Shown piece after piece: positions 34,362-43,709 of a stretch of DNA of 64,000 bases (positions are counted from its first letter, which is position 1; the number at the start of each line of letters is the position of its first letter). Source of the stretch: Pseudaquabacterium pictum (GTDB lineage: Bacteria > Pseudomonadota > Gammaproteobacteria > Burkholderiales > Burkholderiaceae_C); the NCBI RefSeq assembly GCF_005403045.1, contig NZ_BJCL01000002.1:558001-622000 (forward strand). Direction: 5' to 3'. The position numbers and the translations under genes are program-made. The notes below the pieces were generated by a model, which saw only the letters and a program-made list of their open reading frames with translations, had not been told where the DNA came from and ran no database searches.

Positions 34362-37300
34362 GTGACCGACCTCACCACACCCACCTCCCGCACGCCGACG
34401 CTGATGACGGCGCTGGCCTATGTGCTGGCCGGCAAGCTGGCGCTGCTGCTGGCGGTCGGGCCCAGCAGCGCCACGCCGCTGTATCCCGGCGCCGGCATCG
34501 CACTGGCGGCGGCACTGGTGTACGGCCGGCCGGCGCTGCTGGGCGTGCTGGTCGGCGCCTTCCTCGTCAACCTGCCGCTGGGCGATGCGGCCGCCTTGTC
34601 CAGCCTGCCGGCGCTGGCTGCCGCGACCGTCAGCGCCGTGGGGGCAACGCTGCAGGCCGCCGTCGGCGCAGCGCTGGTGCGCTGGCGCATGCCCGGGCCG
34701 CTGCGGCTGGCCGAGCCGCGCGATGTGGCGCAGTTCTGCCTGTTCGGCGCCTCGCTGGCCTGCCTGATCAACGCCAGCCTGTCGGTGCCGGTGCTGGTGG
34801 CCCTGGGCACGGTGCCGGTGTCGGCCCTGCCGTTCACCTGGTGGACCTGGTGGGTGGGCGACACCCTGGGCGTGCTGATCGGCGCGCCGATCACGCTCAC
34901 GCTGATCGGCCGGCCGGCGGCAGACTGGGTCGGCCGCCGGCTGACGGTGGCGCTGCCGCTGCTGGCGGCCACCGGGCTGCTGGCGGTGGCCACGGTGCTG
35001 GTGATGCGCTGGGACCAGCAGCGCAGCCAGAGCGTGTTCGAGCGGGATGCCGCCGCCGTCGCCGCCGCCATCGAGGCCCAGTTGCGCCACGCCAGCCTGG
35101 CACTGGAGGCCCTGCGCGGGCTGATGGTCGGTTCCGACGATGTCAGCCCGCAGGAACTGCGGCGGGCCGCCGAGCCCTGGCTGGCGCTGCCGATCCAGCT
35201 GCAGGCCCTGGGCATCAGCCAGCGGGTGCCGCGGCAGGACCTGGCGGCGTTTGAAGCCCAGGTGAGCCGCCAGCTGGGCCGGCCCTACCAGGTGTTCGAC
35301 CGCCTGTCGCCGGCGGCGGCGGCACCGGGCCAGGCCTCCAGCGTGGCGGCCCGCGACACCGCCGATCCGGCCGACCCGGACGTGGTGGCCATCCGCATGA
35401 TCGAGCCGCTGGCCAGCAATGCCGCGGCGCTGGGCGTCAATGCACTGTCTATCCCCGCGGCCCGCGAGGCCATCCTGCGCGCCGCGGCCAGCGATGCGCC
35501 GGCGGCCACCAGCGGCTTCCTGCTGACCCAGGAGCCCGGTCAGCAGACGGGTGTGGTGCTGTACCGGGCGCTCTACGGCACCGTCCTGCCACCGACAGCC
35601 ACCGCAGCGGAACGCCGCGCCGCACTGACGGGCGTGGCCTTCGTCACCATGCGCATGCAGCGCTCGGTCGAAGCCGGCATGCAGCAGGCCCTGCCCTACC
35701 TGCGCTGGTGCCTGTTCGACACCAACCCGGCCGCTGCGCGGCCGCATCTGGCCGGCGACACCGGCTGCGAGACCGCCGCCCCGCTGCCGCTGCAGCGCGA
35801 GACCACCATCGCGCTGGGTGGCCAGCGCTGGCTGCTGCGCATCAGCGCCGAGACCGGCACCGTCCCCGATGCCGGCCACAGCAATGCCTGGCTGTTCTCC
35901 ACCGTCGGGTTGCTGTCGATGACCATGCTGGCGGCGTTGCTGCTGACGGTCACCGGCCGCACCCGGCGCATCGAGGACGCGGTGGACGAGCGCACCGCCG
36001 ACCTGCGACGCGAGGCCGCCGAGCGGCAGCAGGCCGAGTCGGCGCTGCGCGCCAGCGAGGAGCGCTTCCGCAACATCTTCGACCATGCACCGATCGGCAT
36101 CGTCTACGCCGACCTGGAGGGCCGCCTGCGCGACGCAAACCCGCGGCTGCGCGAGATGCTGGGCTACCGCGGCCAGGCGCTGTCCGAGCGCAGCCTGGCC
36201 GAGCTGACCCACCCTGATGAGCGCGCCGAGGACGCCGACGGCCTGGCCCGGCTGCTGGCCGGCGAGCTGCAGGAGTTCGAGCGCAATTCGCGCCTGGTGC
36301 ACCGCGACGGCCAGACGCTGTCGGTGCGCATGAACTGGAGCGTGCTGCGCGGCCCCGACGGGTTGCCGCAGCGCCTGGTGGCCGTGGTCGAGGACATCAC
36401 CGAGCAGTTGCGCCGCCAGGATGCCGAGCGCGGCCGGCAGGCGGCCGAATCGGCCAACCTGGCGAAGAACGAGTTCCTCTCGCGCATGAGCCACGAGCTG
36501 CGCACGCCGCTGAACGCCATGCTGGGCTTTGCCCAGCTGCTCGATCTGGACACCCGGCCGGCGCTGGCGCCACACCAGCATGCCTGGGCCGGCCAGATCC
36601 TGCAGGCCGGCTGGCACCTGCTGGAGATGATCAACGACACGCTGGACCTGTCGCGCATCGACGCCGGCATGCTGCGCATGACGTTGGCGCCGGTGCCGCT
36701 GCGGGCGCTGGTGCAGCAGTGCGTGGGCATGATGGAGCCGGCAGCGGCGCGGCGCGACATCGGCATGCAGGTGCTGGTGCCCGACGACCGGCTGCAGGTG
36801 CTGGGCGACGAAACCCGGCTCAAGCAGGTGCTGACCAACTTGCTGTCGAACGCGGTGAAGTACAACGTGCCGGGCGGCCAGGTGGTGGTGCACAGCCAGC
36901 GCCAGGCCGACGGCACGGTGGCGCTGCGGGTGCTGGACACCGGCCTGGGACTGACCGATGCGCAGATGGCCAGCCTGTTCCAGCCGTTCAACCGGCTGGG
37001 GCGCGAGCAGGGCGACATCGAAGGCACCGGCATCGGCCTGGTGATCAGCCGCCGGCTGGCCGAGCTGATGGGCGGCAGCCTGGAGGCCGAGCGCACCGAG
37101 GGCCAGGGCGCCACCTTCGTGCTGACGCTGCCGGTGGCGCCGGCCGACGCCGGCCCCGACGCCGCGGCGCCCGCGCCCGACCTGCTGGACGTGCCCTACC
37201 GGCGACGCCGTGTGCACTACATCGAGGACAACGAGACCAATGTCGAGGTGATGCGCGGCATCCTGGCGCAGCGCCCGCAGATCGCCATGAGCGTCTCGAC

Positions 37301-37589
37301 ACTGGGGCTGGACGGCCTGACCGCGGTGCGCAGCCGCCGGCCCGACCTGGTGCTGCTGGACATGAACCTGCCCGACGTGGACGGGCTGGAACTGCTGCGC
37401 GAGCTGCAGCGCGACCCGGACTGCGCCAGCATCCCGGTGGTGGTGGTGTCGGCAGACGCCACGCCGGCGCGCATCGAGGAGGCGCTGGCCAGCGGCGCCC
37501 GCCGCTACATGACCAAGCCGCTGAACCTGGGCAGCTTCCTGGGCATGCTCGACGAGCTGCTCGAAGGCATCGACAGCCGGTATGGCTGA
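34362..37589 (+). CDS. Hybrid sensor histidine kinase (MASE1-CHASE-PAS-HisKA-HATPase-REC)
   Basis: A 1,075-residue membrane sensor. Residues ~15-220 are a MASE1-like multi-helix membrane domain. A periplasmic CHASE-like domain (~225-500) is followed by another helix, a PAS domain (ERFRNIFDHAPIGIVYADLEGRL), the dimerisation/phosphoacceptor helix with His711 (SHELRTPLNAMLGFAQ), the ATPase domain (LLSNAVKYN, DTGLGLT, GTGIGLVI) and a C-terminal receiver with Asp1000 (LVLLDMNLPDVDG). The GTG start at 34362 could be replaced by ATG 34404. No separate response regulator is adjacent, so the output is probably through a phosphorelay elsewhere. The dispersed repeat begins at its last codon. Confidence 0.87.
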   Translation: MTDLTTPTSRTPTLMTALAYVLAGKLALLLAVGPSSATPLYPGAGIALAAALVYGRPALLGVLVGAFLVNLPLGDAAALSSLPALAAATVSAVGATLQAAVGAALVRWRMPGPLRLAEPRDVAQFCLFGASLACLINASLSVPVLVALGTVPVSALPFTWWTWWVGDTLGVLIGAPITLTLIGRPAADWVGRRLTVALPLLAATGLLAVATVLVMRWDQQRSQSVFERDAAAVAAAIEAQLRHASLALEALRGLMVGSDDVSPQELRRAAEPWLALPIQLQALGISQRVPRQDLAAFEAQVSRQLGRPYQVFDRLSPAAAAPGQASSVAARDTADPADPDVVAIRMIEPLASNAAALGVNALSIPAAREAILRAAASDAPAATSGFLLTQEPGQQTGVVLYRALYGTVLPPTATAAERRAALTGVAFVTMRMQRSVEAGMQQALPYLRWCLFDTNPAAARPHLAGDTGCETAAPLPLQRETTIALGGQRWLLRISAETGTVPDAGHSNAWLFSTVGLLSMTMLAALLLTVTGRTRRIEDAVDERTADLRREAAERQQAESALRASEERFRNIFDHAPIGIVYADLEGRLRDANPRLREMLGYRGQALSERSLAELTHPDERAEDADGLARLLAGELQEFERNSRLVHRDGQTLSVRMNWSVLRGPDGLPQRLVAVVEDITEQLRRQDAERGRQAAESANLAKNEFLSRMSHELRTPLNAMLGFAQLLDLDTRPALAPHQHAWAGQILQAGWHLLEMINDTLDLSRIDAGMLRMTLAPVPLRALVQQCVGMMEPAAARRDIGMQVLVPDDRLQVLGDETRLKQVLTNLLSNAVKYNVPGGQVVVHSQRQADGTVALRVLDTGLGLTDAQMASLFQPFNRLGREQGDIEGTGIGLVISRRLAELMGGSLEAERTEGQGATFVLTLPVAPADAGPDAAAPAPDLLDVPYRRRRVHYIEDNETNVEVMRGILAQRPQIAMSVSTLGLDGLTAVRSRRPDLVLLDMNLPDVDGLELLRELQRDPDCASIPVVVVSADATPARIEEALASGARRYMTKPLNLGSFLGMLDELLEGIDSRYG

Positions 37590-37676
37590 GCCCGGACACA
37601 AAGCCTCCTGAGGAGGGTTTGTGCCTGGCGAAGCGGCCGAGCTCTGCGAGGCCGTGGGTAGGTTCAGGACTGCGCC
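37584..37676 (+). repeat. Dispersed structured repeat, copy 1
   Basis: A 93-base element that starts at the final Gly codon and stop of the histidine kinase gene and reaches the last codons of the convergent ComEA-like gene. It has a hairpin with arms ACAAAGCCTCC and GGAGGGTTTGT (one mismatch, loop TGA; 37598-37622), then a 30-base block (37623-37652) identical to copy 2, then GTGGGT and a terminal ACTGCGCC shared with copy 2. Confidence 0.8.
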
Positions 37677-38023
37677 TTGGCCGTCGGTGCATCCTTGGCC
37701 GGCTTCTTCGGCGCCGCCTCGCGCACCGGCTTGGCAGCGGCAGCCACCGGGGCGTAGGCGGCACCGGCCACCGTCAGCCCGTTCTGCGACAGCCGGGCCG
37801 CATTGCCCGGGCCCATGCCCGACACCCGCTCGACCAGGTCCTGCCAGCTCTTGAAGCTGCCCTGCTGGCGGGCGGTGAGGATCTTGCCCGACAGCGCCGG
37901 GCCGATGCCCTTGACGGCTTCCAGCTCGGCCGCGCTGGCCTGGTTGACGTCGGCCGCGGCGGCGCCCTGGCCGGCCAGCAGGGCCAGGGTGGTGACGATG
38001 GCGGTGATCAGGGAACGGATCAT
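37664..38023 (-). CDS. ComEA-like helix-hairpin-helix DNA-binding protein
   Basis: A 119-residue exported protein. A signal peptide (MIRSLITAIVTTLALLAGQGAAAA) precedes one ComEA-type helix-hairpin-helix pair: DVNQASAAELEAVKGIGPAL and FKSWQDLVERVSGMGPGNAARL. The C-terminal ~35 residues are Ala/Lys/Pro-rich (VREAAPKKPAKDAPTAKAQS). ComEA homologues bind DNA in the periplasm during natural transformation, but short proteins of this type without a membrane anchor are also common in cells not known to be competent. The last codons are inside the dispersed repeat. Confidence 0.83.
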   Translation of the reverse strand: MIRSLITAIVTTLALLAGQGAAAADVNQASAAELEAVKGIGPALSGKILTARQQGSFKSWQDLVERVSGMGPGNAARLSQNGLTVAGAAYAPVAAAAKPVREAAPKKPAKDAPTAKAQS

Positions 38024-38173
38024 GGTGGGCTCCTGGGGTGGTTGGTGGATCAACCCGGGGCCTGTTGCCTGCCGGGTTGGAAGCCATTCTGCGAACCGGC
38101 CCCGGTCCTGACACTCCCTCCGGGGTGGGTGCCGAGGTGGGCCCACCAAGGGGAGAGGCCACCTGGAACGCAT

Positions 38174-38203
38174 TTAGCACTCACCGACCAGGAGTGCTAA
38201 TAT
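38174..38203 (+). promoter_or_regulatory. CIRCE element (HrcA operator) overlapping the rpoH promoter
   Basis: A perfect CIRCE: TTAGCACTC (38174-38182), a nine-base spacer, then GAGTGCTAA (38192-38200). Within it, TTAGCA (38174-38179) and TAATAT (38198-38203) are separated by 18 bases and fit -35/-10 positions. HrcA bound here would repress rpoH transcription directly. The start codon lies 40 bases further on. CIRCE is normally found before groE or hrcA-dnaK genes, neither of which is in the window. Confidence 0.88.
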
Positions 38204-38242
38204 TCCTGCAACCAAGTCCTCCGGACCCTGTCAGAGGTACCC

Positions 38243-39169
38243 ATGAACCTGTCCTCCACCGCCAACACTGCCCTGTCTGTCCGCGATCCGTGGGCCCTGG
38301 TGCCGTCTCTCGGCAACCTGGATGCCTACATCTCGGCCGTGAACCGGCTGCCGATGCTGACGCAGGAAGAGGAAACCCGCTTCGCCCGCCGCCTGCGGGA
38401 TGACGCCGATGTCGAATCCGCCGGCCGGCTGGTGCTGTCGCACCTGCGCCTGGTGGTGTCGGTGTCGCGCCAGTACCTGGGCTACGGCCTGCCGCACGGT
38501 GACCTGATCCAGGAAGGCAACGTCGGACTGATGAAGGCCGTCAAGCGCTTCGACCCCGAGGCCGGCGTGCGTCTGGTCAGCTACGCGCTGCACTGGATCA
38601 AGGCCGAGATCCACGAGTACATCCTGAAGAACTGGCGCATGGTCAAGCTGGCCACGACCAAGGCCCAGCGCAAGCTGTTCTTCAACCTGCGCTCGATGAA
38701 GCAAGGCCTGAAGAGCGACGCCAGCGACGCCAACGCCCACCGCAACAACCTGTCGGCCGCCGAGATCGACAGCGTGGCCCGCGCGCTGAACGTCAAGCCG
38801 TCCGAGGTGATCGAGATGGAAACCCGCCTGTCGGGCGGTGATGTGGCGCTTGAGCCGCAGACCGACGACGGCGAGGAGAGCTACGCCCCGATCGCCTACC
38901 TGGCCGACGACAGCAGCGAGCCCACCCGCGTGCTGGAAGCCCGCCGGCGTGATGCCCTGTCCAGCGACGGTCTGGTGCGCGCGCTGGCGGTGCTGGACGA
39001 CCGCAGCCGCCGCATCGTCGAGGAGCGCTGGCTGAAGGTCAACGACGACAGCTCGGGCGGCATGACGCTGCACGATCTGGCAGCCGAATACGGCGTCAGC
39101 GCCGAGCGCATCCGCCAGATCGAGGTGGCGGCGATGAAGAAGATGCGCAAGGCGATGGAAGCGGCCTGA
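38243..39169 (+). CDS. rpoH: RNA polymerase heat-shock sigma factor sigma-32
   Basis: A 308-residue sigma-32. Region 1.2/2: LDAYISAVNRLPMLTQEEE, LVLSHLRLVVSVSRQY, GDLIQEGNVGLMKAVKRFDP and VSYALHWIKAEIHEYILKNW. The RpoH box QRKLFFNLR, specific to this sigma class, follows region 2. Region 4 ends EYGVSAERIRQIEVAAMKKMRKAM. It directs transcription of chaperone and protease genes. The CIRCE operator upstream puts it under HrcA as well. Its stop abuts the stop of the convergent sco gene with no spacer. Confidence 0.97.
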   Translation: MNLSSTANTALSVRDPWALVPSLGNLDAYISAVNRLPMLTQEEETRFARRLRDDADVESAGRLVLSHLRLVVSVSRQYLGYGLPHGDLIQEGNVGLMKAVKRFDPEAGVRLVSYALHWIKAEIHEYILKNWRMVKLATTKAQRKLFFNLRSMKQGLKSDASDANAHRNNLSAAEIDSVARALNVKPSEVIEMETRLSGGDVALEPQTDDGEESYAPIAYLADDSSEPTRVLEARRRDALSSDGLVRALAVLDDRSRRIVEERWLKVNDDSSGGMTLHDLAAEYGVSAERIRQIEVAAMKKMRKAMEAA

Positions 39170-39787
39170 TCAGCCTGCCTCAGCCAGCAGCAGCTTCAGG
39201 TCGTCGGCCAGCGCCTGGGCGCCACTGCCGTAGCGGGTGAACAACCGCACCCGGCCGGTGGCATCGAAGATGTACGAGCCGGCGGTGTGGTCCACGGTGT
39301 AGCTGGTGTCGGTCTTGCCCGGCACCTTGTTGTAGAACACCTTGAACTCCTTGGCCGCGGCTTGTGTCTGCTCCGGCGTGCCACGCAATCCGACGATGTC
39401 GGGGCCGAAGTTGGCGGCGTAGGCCTTCAACAGTTCGGCCGTGTCGCGCACCGGGTCGACGGTGACGAAGATGCCCTGCACCTTGGCGCCGGCCGGTCCC
39501 AGGCTGCGCTTGACCTCGGCCAGCTCGGCCATGGTGGTGGGGCAGACATCGGGGCATTGGGTGTAGCCGAAGAACACCACCACCACCTTGCCCTTGTAGT
39601 CGGACAGGCTGCGGGGCTGGCCGTCGGGATCGCTCAGCGTCAGGCTGCGGGCGTACTCGGCGCCGGTGATGTCGATGGCCTTGAAGGCAGGCTTGCTGCC
39701 GCCGGGCAGGACGCCGTCGCAACCAGCCAGCGCAGCAGCCGCGGCCAGCAACAGCGCGCGGCGCGCGGGGATCGGGGTCAGAGCCAT
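39170..39787 (-). CDS. SCO1/SenC family copper chaperone lipoprotein
   Basis: A 205-residue SCO protein involved in assembly of the CuA centre of cytochrome c oxidase. The N-terminus has a lipobox ([10 protein letters not shown]), so it is anchored on the periplasmic side. The thioredoxin-like domain has the copper-binding CxxxC in [10 protein letters not shown] and the conserved His in [10 protein letters not shown]. It overlaps the end of ctaB by ten bases and is the last gene of a minus-strand cytochrome oxidase assembly cluster. Confidence 0.93.
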   Translation of the reverse strand: MALTPIPARRALLLAAAAALAGCDGVLPGGSKPAFKAIDITGAEYARSLTLSDPDGQPRSLSDYKGKVVVVFFGYTQCPDVCPTTMAELAEVKRSLGPAGAKVQGIFVTVDPVRDTAELLKAYAANFGPDIVGLRGTPEQTQAAAKEFKVFYNKVPGKTDTSYTVDHTAGSYIFDATGRVRLFTRYGSGAQALADDLKLLLAEAG

Positions 39788-40680
39788 GGCAGGGTGTAGT
39801 GGTCGATCAGCAGCGCCGCGAACAGCAGCGACAGGTGCCAGATCGAGAAGCGGAAGGTCTTGCGCGCCAGCGCGTCGCTGTAGTTGCGCCACAGCATCCA
39901 GCCGTAGACGATGAACCACACCCCCAGCACCACCGCGGCGGCCAGGTACAGCCAGCCGCTCATGCCGATGATGAAGGGCAGCAGCGTGGCGGCGAACAGC
40001 ACCAGGGTGTAGAGCAGCACGTTCAGGCGTGTGAAGTCGCTGCCATGGGTGACCGGCAGCATCGGAAGGCCGGAGCGGCGGTAGTCTTCCACCCGGTACA
40101 GCGCCAGCGCCCAGAAGTGCGGCGGCGTCCACAGGAAGATGATCAGCACCAGCGCCAGCGCCTCGGGGCCGACATCGTTGCGCATGGCGGCCCAGCCCAG
40201 CAGCGGCGGCATGGCGCCCGAAGCGCCGCCGATGACGATGTTCTGCGGCGTCATCGGCTTGAGCACCACGGTGTAGACCACCGCATAGCCGACGAAGGTG
40301 GCGAAGGTCAGCCACATCGTCAGCGGGTTCACCCACCAGTACAGCAGCGCACTGCCCAGGCTGCACAGCACGGCCGAGAACAGCAGGGCCTGGGCGGTGC
40401 TGAGCTCACCCTTGGCGGTGGGGCGCCACGCGGTGCGGGCCATCTTGCTGTCGATGGCCTGCTCGACCAGGCAGTTGAAGGCCGCCGCGGCGCTGGCCAC
40501 CAGCCAGATGCCGACGGTGGCCGGCAGCGCCAGCTGCAGGCTGGGCCAGCCGGGCTCGGCCAGCAGCATGCCGATGACCGCGCAGAAGACGATCAGTTGC
40601 ACCACCCGGGGCTTGGTCAGCGCCAGGTATTGCCGCACGCGGCTGGCCGCGGGGCTGGGAGATAGGACGGAGGCAGTCAT
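39778..40680 (-). CDS. ctaB: Protoheme IX farnesyltransferase (heme O synthase)
   Basis: A 300-residue polytopic membrane prenyltransferase that converts heme B to heme O. The UbiA-type signature is seen in [19 protein letters not shown], with Glu where the first Asp of other homologues sits, and a second acidic region in [15 protein letters not shown]. About nine membrane helices are predicted. The start [27 protein letters not shown] is typical of the family. It lies 17 bases after ctaA and feeds heme A synthesis for cytochrome oxidase. Confidence 0.95.
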   Translation of the reverse strand: MTASVLSPSPAASRVRQYLALTKPRVVQLIVFCAVIGMLLAEPGWPSLQLALPATVGIWLVASAAAAFNCLVEQAIDSKMARTAWRPTAKGELSTAQALLFSAVLCSLGSALLYWWVNPLTMWLTFATFVGYAVVYTVVLKPMTPQNIVIGGASGAMPPLLGWAAMRNDVGPEALALVLIIFLWTPPHFWALALYRVEDYRRSGLPMLPVTHGSDFTRLNVLLYTLVLFAATLLPFIIGMSGWLYLAAAVVLGVWFIVYGWMLWRNYSDALARKTFRFSIWHLSLLFAALLIDHYTLPWL

Positions 40681-40697
40681 CGGCAGAACCGCGGATT

Positions 40698-41885
40698 CTA
40701 GGAGGCCCGCGGCTGGCGGGCGCCAACCGCACCACCGCCCGCGGGCCGGCGGGCGACCGCCGGTGCCAAGGCCGTCACGCTCTGCGCCTGCCGCAGCCGC
40801 GCCCACAGCGAGGTCAGCACCGCCACCAGGCCGGCCGCGCCGACGCTGTGGGCCAGCGCCGCGGCAATCGGCCAGCCCAGCACCACGTTCGACAGCCCGC
40901 TGGCCAGCTGCCACAGCAGCAGGCCGCCCAGCGCCAGCGCATAGCGGCGGCCGACGGCATCGCCGCTGCGGCGCAACGCCACCGCCAGCGCCACGAGGGC
41001 CAGCACCAGCACCACCGCGAACAGCCGGTGCGCCATGTGGATGGCCACCAGCGCATCGAACGGCAGCGCGCCGCCCTGCCCCGTCTGGCCCAGATGGCGC
41101 AGCAGGGTGAAGCCGTGGGCGGCGTCCATCTGCGGCCACCACTGGCCGTTGCAGGTGGGGAAGCCCTGGCAGGCCAGCACCGCGTAGTTGGTGCTGACCC
41201 AGCCGCCCAGGGCGATCTGCATGACCACCAGCGCCAGAACCACCGCCACCCAGGCCGGTGCCAGCCGCTGCCGCGCCACCGCCAGCGGGCGGGCGCGGAA
41301 GGACTCATGCTGCAGCACGAGCAGGGCCAGCAGCAGCTGCGCGCCCAGCAGGTGCAGCGTGACGACCGCCGGATAGAGCTTCAGCGTGACGGTGTACTTG
41401 CCGAACGCCCCCTGCACCAGCACCCAGAACAGCGTGGCCGTGGCCCACCATGGCGAGTGCGGCAGCTGGTCGCGGGCACGCCAGGCCATGGCGGCAGCCA
41501 CCAGGATCAACGCGCCCACCGCCATCGCCAGGTAGCGGTGCAGCATCTCGATCCAGGCCTTGCCGTGGGTCACCGGCCCGGTGGGCTGGGCGGCCTGGGC
41601 GGCGCTGATCTCGGCCTTGGCGCCCCAGGGACTCAGTTCGCCGTAGCAGCCGGGCCAGTCGGGGCAGCCCAGGCCGGAGTCGGTGAGCCGGGTGAAGGCG
41701 CCGACTGCGATCAGGTCGACGGTGAGGAACAGGATCAGCGCGGTCAGCGCGGCCAGCTTGCGCGGCAGCGGCGCACCGCGCTGGCGCAGCCACCACCAGG
41801 ACAGTGGCAGCAGCGCGATCACCGCAGCCAGGCCCAGCAGGCGCAGCAGCGGGCTCCAGTCGATCAGGGCGTGGGCAGCATCCAT
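40698..41885 (-). CDS. ctaA: Heme A synthase (COX15/CtaA)
   Basis: A 395-residue eight-helix membrane protein that oxidises heme O to heme A. Conserved parts are [33 protein letters not shown] with a heme-ligand His, [36 protein letters not shown] and [18 protein letters not shown]. The C-terminal tail (~25 residues, [17 protein letters not shown]) is hydrophilic. It lies between the small unknown membrane protein and ctaB and is probably co-transcribed with both. Confidence 0.95.
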   Translation of the reverse strand: MDAAHALIDWSPLLRLLGLAAVIALLPLSWWWLRQRGAPLPRKLAALTALILFLTVDLIAVGAFTRLTDSGLGCPDWPGCYGELSPWGAKAEISAAQAAQPTGPVTHGKAWIEMLHRYLAMAVGALILVAAAMAWRARDQLPHSPWWATATLFWVLVQGAFGKYTVTLKLYPAVVTLHLLGAQLLLALLVLQHESFRARPLAVARQRLAPAWVAVVLALVVMQIALGGWVSTNYAVLACQGFPTCNGQWWPQMDAAHGFTLLRHLGQTGQGGALPFDALVAIHMAHRLFAVVLVLALVALAVALRRSGDAVGRRYALALGGLLLWQLASGLSNVVLGWPIAAALAHSVGAAGLVAVLTSLWARLRQAQSVTALAPAVARRPAGGGAVGARQPRAS

Positions 41886-41895
41886 GGCGCGGGTC

Positions 41896-42639
41896 TCAGG
41901 GCCGGGGGGCCGATGCGGGCGCCGGCGTTGGGGTCTGCGCCGACAGCGGATCGTCGATCAGCGCCTGGCGGCCGGCCTGGTCCCAGCCGCCCGAGGCCCG
42001 CAGCAGGCGGGTGATGTCACGCTTGAGCTTGGACGGATCGGCATTCGCAGGCGCCCGCATCATCCACTCGCCCAGCGGGTCGACGATGTAGAGGTGGTCT
42101 TCCAGCGCCTGGCCCGGCGCCGGCTTCAGCCAGGCCGCCACCGTGGCGCGCGGCACGCGCAGCATGTGCATGCCCGGCGTGGCCGCCAGCGCCTGCTGCA
42201 GCGCCGGCTTCACCGGTGCGTCGTCGATGACCAGCCACAGCTTGTCGATGCGGTCGCGGTCGCGGCCGTTCATCTCGCGCAACTGCCGCTGCATGTACAG
42301 CCGCTGCTCGCAAGCCTCGGCACAGGCGCCGCTGTCGACGACCACCAGCAGCCACTGGCCGGCCAACCCGCGCAGCACCTGCGGTGCGCCGCCAGCCAGC
42401 GGCTGTGCCGGCACCGCGGGCATCGGCACGGTGGGCTGGATCAGGTCGCTGTAGGCGGTCGCACCGCCGGTGGGCCGCACGACGTAGTACAGCGTGTAGC
42501 TGGCGATCATCGGCGCGGCACAGGCCGCCACGATCAGCAGCATCTTGAGGCGGCCGCTCGTCCGTTGCCGTGTCATCGCGTCCACGGGGGTCGGCATCGA
42601 GTGCACGGTCAGGCCCAGGGGCTCGGAAGGTTCGTTCAT
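41896..42639 (-). CDS. Membrane-anchored protein of the cytochrome oxidase assembly cluster
   Basis: A 247-residue protein with one N-terminal membrane helix (MLLIVAACAAPMIASYTLYYVV) and a periplasmic domain with a thioredoxin/SCO-like look: GQWLLVVVDSGACAEACEQRL has Cys-x3-Cys where SCO proteins have CPDVC, and DHLYIVDPLGEWMMR resembles the matching C-terminal strand. Genes of this kind are regularly found between SURF1 and ctaA in Burkholderiales. A role in metal or redox handling during oxidase assembly is inferred. It overlaps the SURF1 gene by four bases. Confidence 0.75.
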   Translation of the reverse strand: MNEPSEPLGLTVHSMPTPVDAMTRQRTSGRLKMLLIVAACAAPMIASYTLYYVVRPTGGATAYSDLIQPTVPMPAVPAQPLAGGAPQVLRGLAGQWLLVVVDSGACAEACEQRLYMQRQLREMNGRDRDRIDKLWLVIDDAPVKPALQQALAATPGMHMLRVPRATVAAWLKPAPGQALEDHLYIVDPLGEWMMRAPANADPSKLKRDITRLLRASGGWDQAGRQALIDDPLSAQTPTPAPASAPRP

Positions 42640-43460
42640 GCAGCAGGCTCGGAAGGCGCGGCACCGCGGGCGCCAGCGCGCCAACGCGGTCGGAGGATCT
42701 GGAACCACAGCGTGAGGCCGACGAGCAACGCGCTGAGCGAAAACCACTGGAAGGCATAGCCGTGGTGCTTGCCGACGTCGACAGCCACCGCCGGCCAGCT
42801 GCGCAACAGGCCATCCTCGGGCCAGGTTGTGCTGGGCAGACCCTCAGCCGGGACCGGCTGCACCGGCTGCGTCTGCTGCACCGACAGCGGCCGCAGGGCC
42901 AGCCCGGTTTCCGCAGCAAATGCCGACACGTCCAGATTCTGCCGGATCGGCCCCTGCTCGGCCTCTGCCATGGCCAACAGCCTGGACGGTGGCGGGGCCA
43001 GCCGGCCGGTCACCAGCACCTCGCCCGGCTGGGCCGGCAGCGGCTGCAGGCGGCTGCGGTCGGTGAAGTCGCGCGGCATCCAGCCGCGCTGCACCAGCAC
43101 CGCATCGCCAGGCCGGCCGCCATCGGCCAGCAGCAGCGGTGTCACGACGAAGAAGCCCTGGCGGGCGTTCATCTGCCGGTTGTCCAGGTACACGGTGCGC
43201 TCATGCAGCCAGCGGCCGCGCAGCTGCACCGGGCGGTAGTGCTGGGCAGCGGCAGCGGCCTCGTTGCGCGGCAGGTCAGCCTGCGGCAGCGGCGGCAGGC
43301 TGCCGCGGGCGGTGATGCGGGCCTGCAGGTCCAGCTTCTGCTGCGCGCGGTCGAGCTGCCACCAGCCCAGGCGGGCAGTGACGGCCACCGCCAGTGCGGC
43401 GGCCACCAGCACCACCACGCGGCGGCGCCCGGACGGCGCCGAAGGCCCGCGGCTCAGCAT
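42636..43460 (-). CDS. SURF1 family cytochrome oxidase biogenesis protein
   Basis: A 274-residue SURF1 homologue with the usual two transmembrane helices, one near the N-terminus (VVVLVAAALAVAVTARLGWWQLDRA, with the conserved GWWQ) and one near the C-terminus (GYAFQWFSLSALLVGLTLW). Between them are YLDNRQMNARQGFFVVTPL and VLVQRGWMPRD. SURF1 helps deliver heme A to subunit I of the oxidase. It heads the minus-strand assembly cluster and is divergent from the twin-transmembrane gene 30 bases away. Confidence 0.93.
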   Translation of the reverse strand: MLSRGPSAPSGRRRVVVLVAAALAVAVTARLGWWQLDRAQQKLDLQARITARGSLPPLPQADLPRNEAAAAAQHYRPVQLRGRWLHERTVYLDNRQMNARQGFFVVTPLLLADGGRPGDAVLVQRGWMPRDFTDRSRLQPLPAQPGEVLVTGRLAPPPSRLLAMAEAEQGPIRQNLDVSAFAAETGLALRPLSVQQTQPVQPVPAEGLPSTTWPEDGLLRSWPAVAVDVGKHHGYAFQWFSLSALLVGLTLWFQILRPRWRAGARGAAPSEPAA

Positions 43461-43490
43461 GCCGCCGCCCTGCCGGGATAATCCGCGCCG

Positions 43491-43709
43491 ATGAAAACCG
43501 TGATCGTCATTGCCCTGGTGCTGGTGCTGGCCTCGTTGGCCGGTGCCGGATTGTTCATGCTGCGCAAGGGTGGCAGCAGCAGTTCCCGCGATGGCCGCAT
43601 GGCGCGCGCGCTGGCGGTGCGGGTGGGACTGTCGATCGCGCTGTTCCTGTTCATCCTGCTGAGCTGGGCCATGGGCTGGGTGCGGCCCACCGGCTTGCCG
43701 ATGGGCTGA
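43491..43709 (+). CDS. Twin transmembrane protein (DUF2909)
   Basis: A 72-residue protein made of two membrane helices, VIVIALVLVLASLAGAGLFML and VRVGLSIALFLFILLSWAMGW, joined by a short basic loop (RKGGSSSSRDGRMAR). It matches the small DUF2909 family found beside SURF1 in Burkholderiales oxidase loci. Function is unknown; a link to the oxidase is by position. The dispersed repeat starts at its last codon. Confidence 0.85.
   Translation: MKTVIVIALVLVLASLAGAGLFMLRKGGSSSSRDGRMARALAVRVGLSIALFLFILLSWAMGWVRPTGLPMG

Noticed and set aside
34140-38180. A very long open frame (over 1,300 codons) on the minus strand
   Set aside because: It is antisense to the amidase, the hybrid histidine kinase and other genes, and its translation is His/Gln/Arg-rich low complexity, as expected from a GC-rich shadow frame.
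39778-41142. Apparent ctaB with a long N-terminal extension
   Set aside because: The extension is an out-of-frame reading of ctaA. The family start [13 protein letters not shown] at 40680 fits.
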